DNA of 33,294 nt from an uncultured Bacteroidales bacterium (GTDB lineage: Bacteria > Bacteroidota > Bacteroidia > Bacteroidales > Paludibacteraceae), in contig CALUML010000203.1 in assembly GCA_944321745.1 (NCBI GenBank), forward strand, positions 1-33,294, in the 5' to 3' direction. Below the pieces are notes generated by a model. That model was not told the origin of the DNA and ran no database searches. It worked only from the letters and a program-made list of their open reading frames with translations. The position numbers and the translations under genes were made by a program. How positions within the stretch are numbered: position 1 is the stretch's first letter; every line of letters begins with the position of its first letter. Below, one piece after another: positions 24,992 through 33,272 of this stretch.

Positions 24992-25128
24992 TATGAAATT
25001 TCATTTTCCTACGTAGAGAATTTTGATTTCCTCCGCATCGGATTTTCGCCAATTCATCATGCTACTTGAAGAGGCATCATGCACGACTTTTACTCTGACC
25101 ACTCCCGACTAACAGATTTTGACGTTTG

Positions 25129-25195
25129 CAAAAGTATCGAATGAGCGAGCCTTTGACCATAAATTATGTTTCAAGACTTGATACTTTTGTTTCAA
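25129..25195 (-). promoter_or_regulatory. susC promoter with candidate HTCS direct repeats
   Basis: The minus strand reads TACTTTTG at 25136-25129, matching TAnnTTTG, with no TTTG at -33, which is common for activator-dependent PUL promoters. Upstream of it lie two direct copies of TGTTTCAA (25167-25174 and 25188-25195), 21 bp apart, i.e. two helical turns, the usual phasing for AraC-type activators. The -7 box is also one arm of a perfect inverted repeat, CAAAAGTATC (25129-25138) with GATACTTTTG (25180-25189). Initiation near 25120 would give a leader of about 245 nt. Confidence 0.5.
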
Positions 25196-25198
25196 AAC

Positions 25199-25235
25199 AA
25201 AAAAAGAGGTAGCCGGGATATTCCCAGCGACCTCT
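25199..25235 (-). terminator. Intrinsic terminator downstream of mnmA / end of candidate small RNA
   Basis: AGAGGT (25205-25210) pairs with ACCTCT (25230-25235), and inner GC and GGGA/TCCC pairs give a long stem with two mismatches. On the minus strand it is followed by a run of T (A-run 25199-25205). It would end minus-strand transcription from mnmA or from the box at 25361 and so insulate susC. Confidence 0.8.
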
Positions 25236-25353
25236 CCAAGCACAGTTGCACACAGCAACGCGTTATATTATATCGTTTGAATTTACAATGCTCCCCCTAC
25301 AATTGCAATCGAGCAGAAAACATCTACAAACCAGCCTGACACATACACTAACA
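25205..25353 (-). ncRNA. Candidate small RNA between mnmA and susC
   Basis: A perfect -7-like box (TACATTTG on the minus strand, 25368-25361) lies just after the mnmA stop, and an intrinsic terminator lies about 150 nt further on, with no open frame between. The segment can form local hairpins, for example GTTGC/GCAAC near 25245-25263. It may be an independent small RNA, or simply the mnmA 3' untranslated region. I do not recognise it as a known RNA family, and no -33 TTTG is present. Confidence 0.35.
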
Positions 25354-25360
25354 GATAGAG

Positions 25361-25368
25361 CAAATGTA
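25361..25368 (-). promoter_or_regulatory. -7 box just downstream of mnmA
   Basis: Minus strand TACATTTG, a full match to TAnnTTTG, 18 bp after the mnmA stop codon. No TTTG lies 17-21 nt upstream. It would start the candidate small RNA near 25353. Confidence 0.35.
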
Positions 25369-25385
25369 AGAGTACCTTTTCTTAA

Positions 25386-26447
25386 CTACGCTATCTCCCC
25401 ACTCCCCACACAGATGTGCGACTGCGCATCGTACACCACACCGAACTGCCCCCGGGCGATACCCTGGAGCTTGTCGGCAGACATAATGCGGTAGCCGTTA
25501 CCTGTCCGGTATAACTGACCGCGTGTGAATTCGGGCGTGTGGCGTATCTTGAAAGTAACGTCCACCGGCATGGACTGGCTCTCCCACGGATTATCGGTGA
25601 TAAAGTTGAAGTCGCGCATGACGAACTCACGTCCATACTGTTTCTCGGTGTCATAGCCCTTAGACACGAACACCACATTGGCTTCCACATCCTTGCCCAC
25701 CACGTACCACGGTCCACCCGAAAGCGACAGTCCCTTGCGCTGCCCCACCGTGTGGAACCAATAGCCCCGGTGTGTGCCTAATATCCGTCCCGTTTCCACC
25801 TCGACTATCGGGCCTTCCTTTTCGCCCAGGTAACGGGCTATGAAGTCGTTGTAGTTGATTTTCCCCAGGAAACAAATGCCTTGGCTGTCATGCCGCTTGG
25901 CACTGGGCAAGCTGGCCTCGGCAGCAATGCGACGCACTTCATCTTTCATCAGATGCCCCACCGGGAACATCAGTTTGGACACCTGGAGGTTATCCAACTG
26001 AGCCAAGAAGTCGGTTTGGTCTTTCAGCGGGTCTTTGGCCGTGGAGAGATACACCTTGCCGTCCCGCTCCATGATGGTGGCGTAATGGCCGGTTGCCGTC
26101 TTGTCATAGGCATGCCCCACCCGCTGCTCGAACACACCGAACTTGATGAGCTTGTTGCACATCACGTCCGGATTCGGGGTAAGTCCTTTCCGCACCTTGT
26201 CTATGGTATAAGCTACCACGTTGTCCCAATAATCGCGATGCAAGTCCACGATTTCCAACTTGCAACCGTACTTGTGGGCAATGAGCGTGGCCATCTCGAT
26301 ATCCTCTTCCGATGTACAGTGCAGCTCGTCATCATCGTTCGAGCCTATTTTGATGTAAAACAAATCCGGCGTATACCCGGCCTCCTTCAGCAGATGTACC
26401 GCCACAGAGCTGTCCACACCGCCGGAAAGAAGTGTCGCAATCCTCAT
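25386..26447 (-). CDS. mnmA: tRNA-specific 2-thiouridylase MnmA
   Basis: Predicted 353-residue cytoplasmic enzyme that puts sulfur on C2 of the wobble uridine in tRNAs for Lys, Glu and Gln, using ATP. The PP-loop [10 protein letters not shown] is at 7-16. The two catalytic cysteines are visible: Cys97 in NPDVMCNK and Cys192 in [14 protein letters not shown] and the C-terminal beta domain ([30 protein letters not shown]) are standard. Length is normal. It is flanked by gaps of 509 and 163 bp, so it is probably transcribed alone and has no functional tie to the PUL or T9SS genes. Confidence 0.95.
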   Translation of the reverse strand: MRIATLLSGGVDSSVAVHLLKEAGYTPDLFYIKIGSNDDDELHCTSEEDIEMATLIAHKYGCKLEIVDLHRDYWDNVVAYTIDKVRKGLTPNPDVMCNKLIKFGVFEQRVGHAYDKTATGHYATIMERDGKVYLSTAKDPLKDQTDFLAQLDNLQVSKLMFPVGHLMKDEVRRIAAEASLPSAKRHDSQGICFLGKINYNDFIARYLGEKEGPIVEVETGRILGTHRGYWFHTVGQRKGLSLSGGPWYVVGKDVEANVVFVSKGYDTEKQYGREFVMRDFNFITDNPWESQSMPVDVTFKIRHTPEFTRGQLYRTGNGYRIMSADKLQGIARGQFGVVYDAQSHICVGSGEIA

Positions 26448-26531
26448 AACCTATTTTCCTTTCAATAGAGTGTATATTGAACTAATTAAACCCAAACCAT
26501 TCATTAGGCATTATCCGATTGGGACTTAAAC

Positions 26532-26553
26532 AAAAAGGCGCAGCAGACCGCCT
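26532..26553 (-). terminator. Probable terminator after gldN
   Basis: On the minus strand AGGCG and CGCCT (26553-26549 and 26540-26536) form a short stem with an 8-nt loop, followed by five T. It is 57 bp beyond the gldN stop and fits the end of the porP-gldN operon. Confidence 0.45.
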
Positions 26554-26610
26554 CCCGGCTTACCGCTACGCTGGCATTTCAGTACAAACTAGTACAGTAC
26601 AGTTATTCTC

Positions 26611-27561
26611 TTAGTATTCCCACAAATCCTGCTCGAAGTTGAGCAGCTCCGTTTCGATACGCTTCTGCTCTTTTTTCACATAGGCTTCGAACTTTTTCTC
26701 ATCCACCTCATCTCCGTCTTTAGCCAACATCTTTTCATAGTCGAGCAACATACGACCAAACATATTATTGTCGCCCAACAAATAGCTGCTGTACAAGCGT
26801 TGGGTGAAGAACTCATCCATCGTGAGGCGTTGCACCTCGTTGCCGTTATTAATCATGTACTGTTTGGCCAAGTAAGGACGCAAGTCGTCGAACAACACCC
26901 AAAAGAGGATGCTGGTGTGCAGCGAAGACATAGCCGAAGCATCCTGTTTATGCGGATGTGCTGAATACATGGGAGCTATGCCGATGATTTTCGAATACAA
27001 GCGGGAGGAATGCTTGTCAAAGAAGATGACTTCCTGAATGATAAACTTCAGTTGGTTCTTCATGTAATAGCTGAAGTTGTCCACATTCAACGTGGGCGTG
27101 CCCAACGCATCGGCCATAATCAGATAGGAATTTTCCTCATCCTCCGACTCCTTGGGCAGCTGGGTGTTGGCTTGCAGGTCTTCCGCCGTAAGCGGACGGC
27201 TGTACTGCGGCAGGAACTCCACGCCGCGTTCGTAAGCGGTCAGCCCATCCTCGCAAATGGCATCCAGTATCACCTTGAACAAGTTCCGATACGTAGGGTT
27301 GTCATACCGGGTCGGGAAGTACAAACGATAATTCTGCTTCTCACGCATGTCGATGACGCGGTACACCACCCGTGCCCACACAATGTCATCCGCCCGGTGC
27401 GATATCACGGCAATCGTGTCGGCCAGCGCATCCAGTTCGGTGGTCTGCAAGCGGATTTGCCCACTTTGGTCGAAGAACGGGAAAGCAGTCTTTTGCGCCT
27501 GCACCGAACACAACGAGCAAAGGGCAAACAACAACACGACAATGGAAAATTTATTTCTCAT
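26611..27561 (-). CDS. gldN: GldN/PorN, type IX secretion ring component
   Basis: Predicted 316-residue periplasmic protein. The start at 27561 (MRNKFSIVVLL) gives a clean signal peptide ending VQAQ; a start three codons earlier is possible. Family features are DIVWARVVYRVIDMREKQNYRLYFP near the N terminus and the charged C-terminal tail with repeated Lys and Glu. In P. gingivalis PorN binds the PorK lipoprotein to form the large ring associated with the outer membrane, and it also contacts PorM. It is the last gene of the cluster, 30 bp after gldM, as in other Bacteroidales. Confidence 0.92.
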   Translation of the reverse strand: MRNKFSIVVLLFALCSLCSVQAQKTAFPFFDQSGQIRLQTTELDALADTIAVISHRADDIVWARVVYRVIDMREKQNYRLYFPTRYDNPTYRNLFKVILDAICEDGLTAYERGVEFLPQYSRPLTAEDLQANTQLPKESEDEENSYLIMADALGTPTLNVDNFSYYMKNQLKFIIQEVIFFDKHSSRLYSKIIGIAPMYSAHPHKQDASAMSSLHTSILFWVLFDDLRPYLAKQYMINNGNEVQRLTMDEFFTQRLYSSYLLGDNNMFGRMLLDYEKMLAKDGDEVDEKKFEAYVKKEQKRIETELLNFEQDLWEY

Positions 27562-27591
27562 AAAACACATCCTCCTTTATATTGGAATATT

Positions 27592-29127
27592 TTAAACAAT
27601 TTCTATTTGAAGCAAACCCAGCGTACGGATTTTGCCGTCCGGGCCTTTGGCCTTTATGTTTCTGAACGTGATGAGGTCGCCACGCTCCAAGCGGTTGATG
27701 TCCTGCAACTGACGGTTAGTCAACTTGTCTCCAGTAGCATCTACCGTGCCGATTTTCGTAGTCATGGAGAACGACACCACATCGAAATTGGCCTGTATCA
27801 GCTCATCGGCCCCGTAGCTGGCGATGATGGCGAACTTGTCGCTCCGCAATATGCGTTTCGACAGGCGACCTTCCTGTACCTGGCGTTCCACGCCCCCCGC
27901 ATCGTAGTAGCTCACGAACGACTTCGGGTCGGGGATGTACTTCACGCGGTAACGCATGTTGCCCATCTGCACCAACTTGTCTTCCAGACGGGCAGACACA
28001 ATGATATCAATATCCTTGTCCTGCGTGGGGTTAATAATGTAATACGCACCCGACTTCTGTACTTTGGCTCCCCGGGCTGACACCTCGATATCCTCAGCCG
28101 TAACGCCCGGCACCGAGATGCTGAACTTATTATCAATGCCCAGGTAAACCACATTCAAGTCTACATTGGAGATAGTCGCCGTAGGTTCGCCCACTGTGTA
28201 CTCGGCAGCAAAGGGGTAATTGCGCATGATGCCATCATTGCCCAAAAGGCTGATTTGCCCTTCGTACTGTTGTACACCGGTCGATGTTGCGGGACGTTCG
28301 AACACACCATCTGCACTTATCTGCCTACCATCCACATAATACGTGGGACGCGCCGTGGAGTCTACCGCTGAAAGTACGATTTTGGCCGTATAATTGCTGC
28401 CCTTCATCACGTAGTTGGAGTTGGGCACCACCAAGGCCTCTATCTTGTTCACCCGGAAGTCGGACGCATCGGTCTGTGCCTTCAAGTATTGTACCATGTC
28501 CATTTCGGCGGCCCTTATATCGCTTTGGTATTTGGTCAGAAGCGTTACCGCAGCCGAAAGCGGCATCATCTCGAACATGGCCTGTTCCCACGTCTTGTCT
28601 TTAGGATTTTCCACGTTGAACGTCATTTCATACATAGACTGCTTCAGCGTGTCGCCGGCTGAAAGGTCCACCAACAGCTGGCGGTATTCTTCCAATTTCC
28701 GCTTCAACACCTTGCCGTTGCCTTCCACCAAGGCATATTGCCCTGCTACGTCCAAATTATCCTTCGCTTCTATTTCCAAGGCTTTGGGGTCGGCATCCTT
28801 ACCGTCCGCCAAACGTATCATCTGATATTTGAAGTTCTGGATGTAGTCGAACAACGAGTCGGACTGCTGCTCTACCACATGCGCCTTGTCGAGCCACTCT
28901 TTCACCTTTGTCGGGTTCAAATCGTAGAGGCTCTGGAAGTCGCCCAGTAACGCATCCATCCTCACGTTGGCCGATTGGATAGAAGACTGCAAGGACTTGT
29001 CCACCAGCGAGAAGCCTTGCAACACTTCGCTTGATACATTCAGTGCCAACATGGCCGTCAGCACCAAATACATCATCCCTATCATTTTCTGCCTCGGGGT
29101 TTCCGGACAATTTTTAGCACCACTCAT
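27592..29127 (-). CDS. gldM: GldM/PorM, type IX secretion motor stalk
   Basis: Predicted 511-residue inner-membrane protein with one N-terminal helix (MIGMMYLVLTAMLALNVSSEVL, about 15-36) and a large periplasmic region. Residues about 40-220 are mostly helical, and four beta-rich domains follow to the C terminus (for example EALVVPNSNYVMKGSNY and GVTAEDIEVSARGAKV). GldM forms a dimeric shaft that couples the proton-driven GldL motor to the PorK/PorN ring. Length is typical of the family. It starts 43 bp after gldL. Confidence 0.94.
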   Translation of the reverse strand: MSGAKNCPETPRQKMIGMMYLVLTAMLALNVSSEVLQGFSLVDKSLQSSIQSANVRMDALLGDFQSLYDLNPTKVKEWLDKAHVVEQQSDSLFDYIQNFKYQMIRLADGKDADPKALEIEAKDNLDVAGQYALVEGNGKVLKRKLEEYRQLLVDLSAGDTLKQSMYEMTFNVENPKDKTWEQAMFEMMPLSAAVTLLTKYQSDIRAAEMDMVQYLKAQTDASDFRVNKIEALVVPNSNYVMKGSNYTAKIVLSAVDSTARPTYYVDGRQISADGVFERPATSTGVQQYEGQISLLGNDGIMRNYPFAAEYTVGEPTATISNVDLNVVYLGIDNKFSISVPGVTAEDIEVSARGAKVQKSGAYYIINPTQDKDIDIIVSARLEDKLVQMGNMRYRVKYIPDPKSFVSYYDAGGVERQVQEGRLSKRILRSDKFAIIASYGADELIQANFDVVSFSMTTKIGTVDATGDKLTNRQLQDINRLERGDLITFRNIKAKGPDGKIRTLGLLQIEIV

Positions 29128-29170
29128 TTATCTAACAACTTTAATTGGTTGATTGCCCCCACCTCGCACA

Positions 29171-30067
29171 TCAGCTCAGAGCATTCAACATGTTACCATA
29201 CACCTTGTTCAATTCGGCCACTTGAGCCGTCAACTGGACTGCCGCGTCTTTGTACTTCTTCACTTCCTCACCGGCTTCCACGGTCAGCTGCTGCACTTTC
29301 TTGTTCTCAACCGCCACGCTATTTGTGCTGTCGGCCAGCAGACGCGCGTTTTCCGCTTGCGCGGCAATGGCTTCAGACTGAGCCTGGAGATTTTTCAATT
29401 GGATTTCATACACGGCGTTCAATGATGCCAGGCTCTTGTTGATGCCGTCCATCTTGTCCGCATACTGTTTCGTGTGAGCCACTACCGTGTTCATGTCACC
29501 GCTCAAAGCTTCATAGGAGGTCAACAAGTTACCCGTCACCTTGTTCAGCGACTGCTGCACTTCGGCATACTGGGCAGCCACGCCCGTGGCAGCCTCCATG
29601 TGTTCGGTAAACTTCTTCGCCGAACCCATTGCCACTGACAGCGAACTTAAGTCCTTGGCTGTTTCCGCCAAGCTCTTGATGCCATCGGAAAGGCTGGCCA
29701 GCTCCTTTTCATTCAACTTGCCCGCCGCAGCCATCGCGCCGCCGTCCTTGCCCGCCGCAGGCAGGCTGCCCGCACCGGCCAAAGCCTGGCCTTCGCCATC
29801 GAACGAAAACACGCGATCCCATTCATATTCCTTATGGGGCTTTTCAAACACCCCGATGGTGAACAATATCGCTTCGGTGAACATCCCAATAGTCAGCAAG
29901 ACACCCGCCATGGGCCAGTGCATAAGCTTGAACAATGCGCCCACGATTACCACTGCCGCACCGATGCTGTATACGGCACCTACCGTGCGTTTGCCCGCGT
30001 CGCTATTATACCAGATGGAGAATTTCGATTGTTCCTTGTTTGCTTTGGAGGCCTTATTCTTTTTCAT
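29171..30067 (-). CDS. gldL: GldL/PorL, type IX secretion motor subunit
   Basis: Predicted 298-residue inner-membrane protein. Two helices lie near the N terminus (about 28-47 and 52-74); the second carries Glu65 in GMFTEAILF, matching the membrane glutamate essential for proton-driven motor function in the family. A Gly/Ala-rich linker (about 90-115) leads to a long helical coiled-coil tail (about 120-298) in the cytoplasm. GldL pentamers surround the GldM helices and convert proton flow into motion. It starts 33 bp after gldK. Confidence 0.94.
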   Translation of the reverse strand: MKKNKASKANKEQSKFSIWYNSDAGKRTVGAVYSIGAAVVIVGALFKLMHWPMAGVLLTIGMFTEAILFTIGVFEKPHKEYEWDRVFSFDGEGQALAGAGSLPAAGKDGGAMAAAGKLNEKELASLSDGIKSLAETAKDLSSLSVAMGSAKKFTEHMEAATGVAAQYAEVQQSLNKVTGNLLTSYEALSGDMNTVVAHTKQYADKMDGINKSLASLNAVYEIQLKNLQAQSEAIAAQAENARLLADSTNSVAVENKKVQQLTVEAGEEVKKYKDAAVQLTAQVAELNKVYGNMLNALS

Positions 30068-30100
30068 TGCATATATTATATAAATGTTATCCTGCTTTTT

Positions 30101-31471
30101 TTAGTCGCCATTGAACGAGCGCACGCAACGAAACCCGATGTACGGACGGCTTTCATATTGGTACTCATACGTCTTCGTGCCGCATTGTAGGTAATAGGCG
30201 ATATCTTTCCATGAGCCGCCTTTCACCACTTTTCGCTTCAGCACGTCCGAATCACTGTTTTTCGCGTCATACTGGAAATTGGGGTTCATGTCGTACACCA
30301 AATTGTTGCTTGACACGCTGTAGGCCGACGAGGTCCACTCGGCCACATTGCCCGCCATGTCATACAGCCCGAAGTCATTCGGCATATACGAACCCACCTT
30401 CATGGTGGTGGAACCGGTGTCGTCCGTATAGTTTCCCTGCATCGGCTTGAAGTTGGCCATGTAGCATCCCCGGCTGTCGCGCACGTAGTTGCCGCCCCAC
30501 GGATACAAAGCCAACCGGCGACCGCCCCTCGCCGCATATTCCCACTCGGCTTCGGTAGGCAGGCGATAATCTTGCGCTTTCACTTTGTTGGCCACATTAT
30601 AATAATCGGTGCGCCAACGGCAGAAAGCTTGTGCCTGATCCCATGTAACCCCCACCACCGGGTATTGCGCATAGCCTTGATGCGTAAAATACATCTTCAT
30701 GCGAGGATCATTATAGGCGTATTGGAAGTCACGCACCCAAGTCATGGTGTCCGGGTACACGTTCACGATGCGCGATGACATGAAGTCGCGGCGCGTCCGC
30801 AGCTGACGGGTGATCGTCTCATGACGTATCACGCCCATTTCATCCACATACGAGGTATCGACGCGCACCGTGGCATTGGGCGGGTAAGCTCCCGTGTTCA
30901 CGTCATATTTGTTTTCCGGCAAAGCAGCCTGGTCATAGTTCATCCACTCGTAGCGGTATTGCAGCACCGAGGGGTTCAACTCGCGGGTGGTCGACAGTTC
31001 ATCGTTCCCCGTATAGTACATGAACGACAGAATGTCGCGTATCTCTTCATCGTCCGAATTCCAAGGAATTTTCGCTTTCCAGTTAAGGTGCGCAAATTCC
31101 GGGTCGGCCAGGTAGGGATCCTCGCTGGCGCAGGTGAGGCAGTAATCTTCCATGCCCGCCATCACCAAGGCACGCAGGGCGATGGAGTCGCGTACCCACG
31201 TCACGAACTGCTTGTACTCGTCGTTGGTCACCTCCGTCTCGTCCATCCAGAAGGCATCGACTGTCACGTTGATGGACTTGTCGTTGATAGCCCCGATGGC
31301 AGACTGGTCGTTGGGACCCATTAAAAAAGCACCCTTCTTCACGAACACCATGCCATAAGGGTTGGCCTCCTTGAACGAGCCGTTCACGCCCATGCCGACC
31401 AATTCGCCGGCCGGCTTGTTGCAGGCGAAGAGCACAAAAGGAAGTACAAAAATTATCAGTTTCTTTTTCAT
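30101..31471 (-). CDS. gldK: GldK/PorK, type IX secretion ring lipoprotein
   Basis: Predicted 456-residue lipoprotein. The start at 31471 (MKKKLIIFVLPFVLFAC) is chosen for the clean signal and lipobox; five upstream codons are possible. The body is a formylglycine-generating-enzyme (sulfatase-modifying factor) fold: GMVFVKKGAFLMGP near the N terminus, DAFWMDETEVTNDEYKQFV, RLPTEAEWEYAARGG, AGNVAEWT, VVKGGSWKD and YIGFRCVRSF near the end. In GldK the fold is structural rather than enzymatic; it pairs with GldN in the periplasmic ring. Its gene lies between porP and gldL in the order known from P. gingivalis. Confidence 0.94.
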   Translation of the reverse strand: MKKKLIIFVLPFVLFACNKPAGELVGMGVNGSFKEANPYGMVFVKKGAFLMGPNDQSAIGAINDKSINVTVDAFWMDETEVTNDEYKQFVTWVRDSIALRALVMAGMEDYCLTCASEDPYLADPEFAHLNWKAKIPWNSDDEEIRDILSFMYYTGNDELSTTRELNPSVLQYRYEWMNYDQAALPENKYDVNTGAYPPNATVRVDTSYVDEMGVIRHETITRQLRTRRDFMSSRIVNVYPDTMTWVRDFQYAYNDPRMKMYFTHQGYAQYPVVGVTWDQAQAFCRWRTDYYNVANKVKAQDYRLPTEAEWEYAARGGRRLALYPWGGNYVRDSRGCYMANFKPMQGNYTDDTGSTTMKVGSYMPNDFGLYDMAGNVAEWTSSAYSVSSNNLVYDMNPNFQYDAKNSDSDVLKRKVVKGGSWKDIAYYLQCGTKTYEYQYESRPYIGFRCVRSFNGD

Positions 31472-31525
31472 AACCATATCGTTCAAACAAGTAAATTCCT
31501 ATTTGCAAATCCAGCATTCCCGGCA

Positions 31526-32494
31526 TTACAATATCCGGATGCTTTTATATTTCTTATCGTGCTTGTTCAGCAAAATCTCGAAGTTGTATTGCAGCGTCAG
31601 TTCCACCGAGCCCACCGTGTTGATCATCCGGGTGGTGGGCAAGTCGTACACCACGCCCGCAGAAAGGCCGCCGAACACGTTCATCCCGAAGGCAAACCCC
31701 ACCGAAGTCGCCCAGCGGTAGGACAGACCGCCCCACAGTTTCTCGTTGTACTCCAACAGCGCCCCCACGTTCCAGTCCCACATGATGAAATTGGTCTTCA
31801 GCAAGGTGTGCGGCTTGAGCACCAGCTTGGTGTCGGGTATCTTGTATTCGTAGGCGGCCATCACGTGCAAGGCCGTGTTGATGGTGTCGGTAAAACTTTC
31901 ATCCACCTCGGGCTTCGGCTTGGTGACGTGCGTGACCGACACGCCCGCATACCCGCCCTTGAAAGCGTACATCACGCCGAGGTTCAAGTCGAACGACATA
32001 CCCGACACGTCCGCCTGCGGCACATGCTCGTCCGTGTCCTCATGAAAGCCGCCATCCTCGCCTTCCGAGGGAGTTTCCGGCTTCGGCACGGTCTTCGTGC
32101 CGTCGATACGCGAATTGAAGAAACCCAAATCAACGCCCACCCCCCAGCGGCCTATCGGCGAATCATATTTATATGCATATTGCAGGTAAGCGTTCTGGTC
32201 GCTCCAAAAACTCCCCCGCACCATGTTGACAAAGCGCACGCCTGCGCCATGTGTATGTTTTCCCTTGCCGAATGGCATGTTTACCCCCACGTTGGTCGTC
32301 TGCACGCCGTTGCCCGCCGTGAGAAAATCCATGCGGTGCATACCCGCGACTTGCATCATCCCTCCTTCGCCCGCAAAAGCCGGGTTGACGGCTGCCGGGA
32401 AAAACACGTATTGGCTCATCTGGAAGTCGCGTTGGGCCACGAGGTCGGTCAGGCAAAAGAGCAGCAGCACAACACCTAAAAGAACTTTCTTCAT
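31526..32494 (-). CDS. porP: PorP/SprF family type IX secretion outer-membrane protein
   Basis: Predicted 322-residue outer-membrane beta barrel. The start at 32494 (MKKVLLGVVLLLFCL) gives a signal peptide ending VAQ, three codons inside the open frame. The family opening QMSQYVFFPAAVNPAFAGEGG is at about 24-44, followed by HRMDF and regularly spaced barrel strands (WGVGVDLGFFNSR, GLSYRWATSVGFAFG). It ends in SIRIL. PorP-type proteins are needed for T9SS secretion or for surface anchoring of cargo. It is the first gene of the cluster, 39 bp before the longer gldK frame, and a consensus promoter lies about 230 bp upstream. Confidence 0.93.
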   Translation of the reverse strand: MKKVLLGVVLLLFCLTDLVAQRDFQMSQYVFFPAAVNPAFAGEGGMMQVAGMHRMDFLTAGNGVQTTNVGVNMPFGKGKHTHGAGVRFVNMVRGSFWSDQNAYLQYAYKYDSPIGRWGVGVDLGFFNSRIDGTKTVPKPETPSEGEDGGFHEDTDEHVPQADVSGMSFDLNLGVMYAFKGGYAGVSVTHVTKPKPEVDESFTDTINTALHVMAAYEYKIPDTKLVLKPHTLLKTNFIMWDWNVGALLEYNEKLWGGLSYRWATSVGFAFGMNVFGGLSAGVVYDLPTTRMINTVGSVELTLQYNFEILLNKHDKKYKSIRIL

Positions 32495-32723
32495 ACAGAC
32501 CATCCTGTTTGTTTACCAGCTTTCCTCGCCCCGACCCGCCATCTGTCGAGCCTTGCGAACCTTATCCTTTAAACCCCAAAATATGCAAAAAATTGTGTAA
32601 CGTCCCAAATTTAACATCTGTTTCCCCACCACACGCCTCAGGAAGGCGTTTCCGCACCCCACGCCTTAAGGCATCCCCGCTCCACGCCGGCAACAGCATC
32701 ATACCGCCGTCTTATATCGGGTG

Positions 32724-32752
32724 CAAATATAACGATTTTTCAAATAAACAAA
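32724..32752 (-). promoter_or_regulatory. Promoter of the porP-gldKLMN operon
   Basis: On the minus strand TTTG (32752-32749), a 17-nt spacer and TATATTTG (32731-32724) match the Bacteroidetes -33/-7 pattern, with a slightly short spacer. Initiation near 32716 would leave a leader of about 220 nt before porP. Confidence 0.6.
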
Positions 32753-32816
32753 CCACATCGGGAGACAGAAATATTTCACCCCCCCATCTGCCCCCGCATC
32801 CTCCACCTCCCCCTTT

Positions 32817-33058
32817 CCGCACCCATACTTTCCCGCTTGCCCATCCATTCTTCCCCACTTGCCTGGATATTCTTCCTGCTTTGGGCAGATATTCTATAAA
32901 CTAAGACTTAGTTTGTAAAAACTAAGATTTGGTTTGTACAAACTAAGACTTGGTTTTTAAAAACTAAGGCTTAGTTTGTAGAATGCGTGGGCAAAACCGG
33001 AAGAATAGATGGGCAAGCGAGGAAGTTTGGATGGGCAAGCGGGAAAGTATGGATGCGG
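32817..33058. repeat. 242-bp imperfect palindrome made of 21-22-bp units
   Basis: The arms 32817-32894 and 32981-33058 are complementary without gaps at 62 of 78 positions, including a perfect 25-bp stretch (32823-32847 with 33028-33052). The middle contains four 21-bp units, CTAAG starting at 32901, 32922, 32943 and 32964, each itself a palindrome of the form AAACTAAGnCTTAGTTT. The whole structure is symmetric about TTTGTACAAA near 32937/32938. Each arm also shows a 22-bp internal period (GATGGGCAAGCG at 33009 and 33030). It lies between two divergent promoters. Confidence 0.92.
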
Positions 33059-33137
33059 GAAAAGGGCAGGCGGCTTGACGGACAGGGGCGGCTTGCCATA
33101 GGGGAATTGCCCGGGAAAACCGTGAAAAGAACCCGCA

Positions 33138-33169
33138 TTTGCCCATATCTCTTCTTTTTCCTACCTTTG
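33138..33169 (+). promoter_or_regulatory. Consensus promoter for the downstream ffh-like gene
   Basis: TTTG (33138-33141), a 20-nt spacer and TACCTTTG (33162-33169) match the Bacteroidetes consensus exactly. Initiation near 33176 gives a leader of about 97 nt that contains two near copies of CGTCAACYCGTTT (33210-33222, 33242-33254). Confidence 0.75.
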
Positions 33170-33272
33170 CGCACTAAAGGGCAAGGAAACGACGGCCAGT
33201 TGCACAACCCGTCAACTCGTTTCCCCGTCAGCTTGTCCATTCGTCAACCCGTTTACTCTTGTAACTATACAT

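Larger units (their letters stand above)
24877..25385. other. 509-bp regulatory gap between mnmA and susC
   Basis: No protein gene is visible; an 82-codon plus-strand frame overlaps the mnmA end and has no recognisable features. The gap holds, from right to left on the minus strand, a promoter-like box, a possible small RNA, an intrinsic terminator, direct and inverted repeats around a susC -7 box, and a long susC leader with palindromic words. Each is listed separately. Confidence 0.7.
32495..33272. other. 778-bp divergent gap between porP and ffh
   Basis: No protein gene is supported; short frames here read through repeats. The gap holds a minus-strand promoter for porP, a 242-bp palindrome, and a plus-strand promoter for the gene at 33273. 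The porP leader also has the 10-bp palindrome GCCTTAAGGC (32663-32672), within a GCCT-rich stretch from about 32636. Confidence 0.75.

Noticed and set aside
25238..25360. tRNA or SRP/6S-type RNA in the mnmA-susC gap
   Set aside because: No cloverleaf, no CCA-type end and no closed long hairpin could be drawn by eye, so only an unnamed candidate RNA is reported.
30101..31471. Sulfatase-modifying (formylglycine-generating) enzyme
   Set aside because: The fold matches, but the gene sits between porP and gldL and has the lipoprotein signal and length of GldK, in which the fold is structural.
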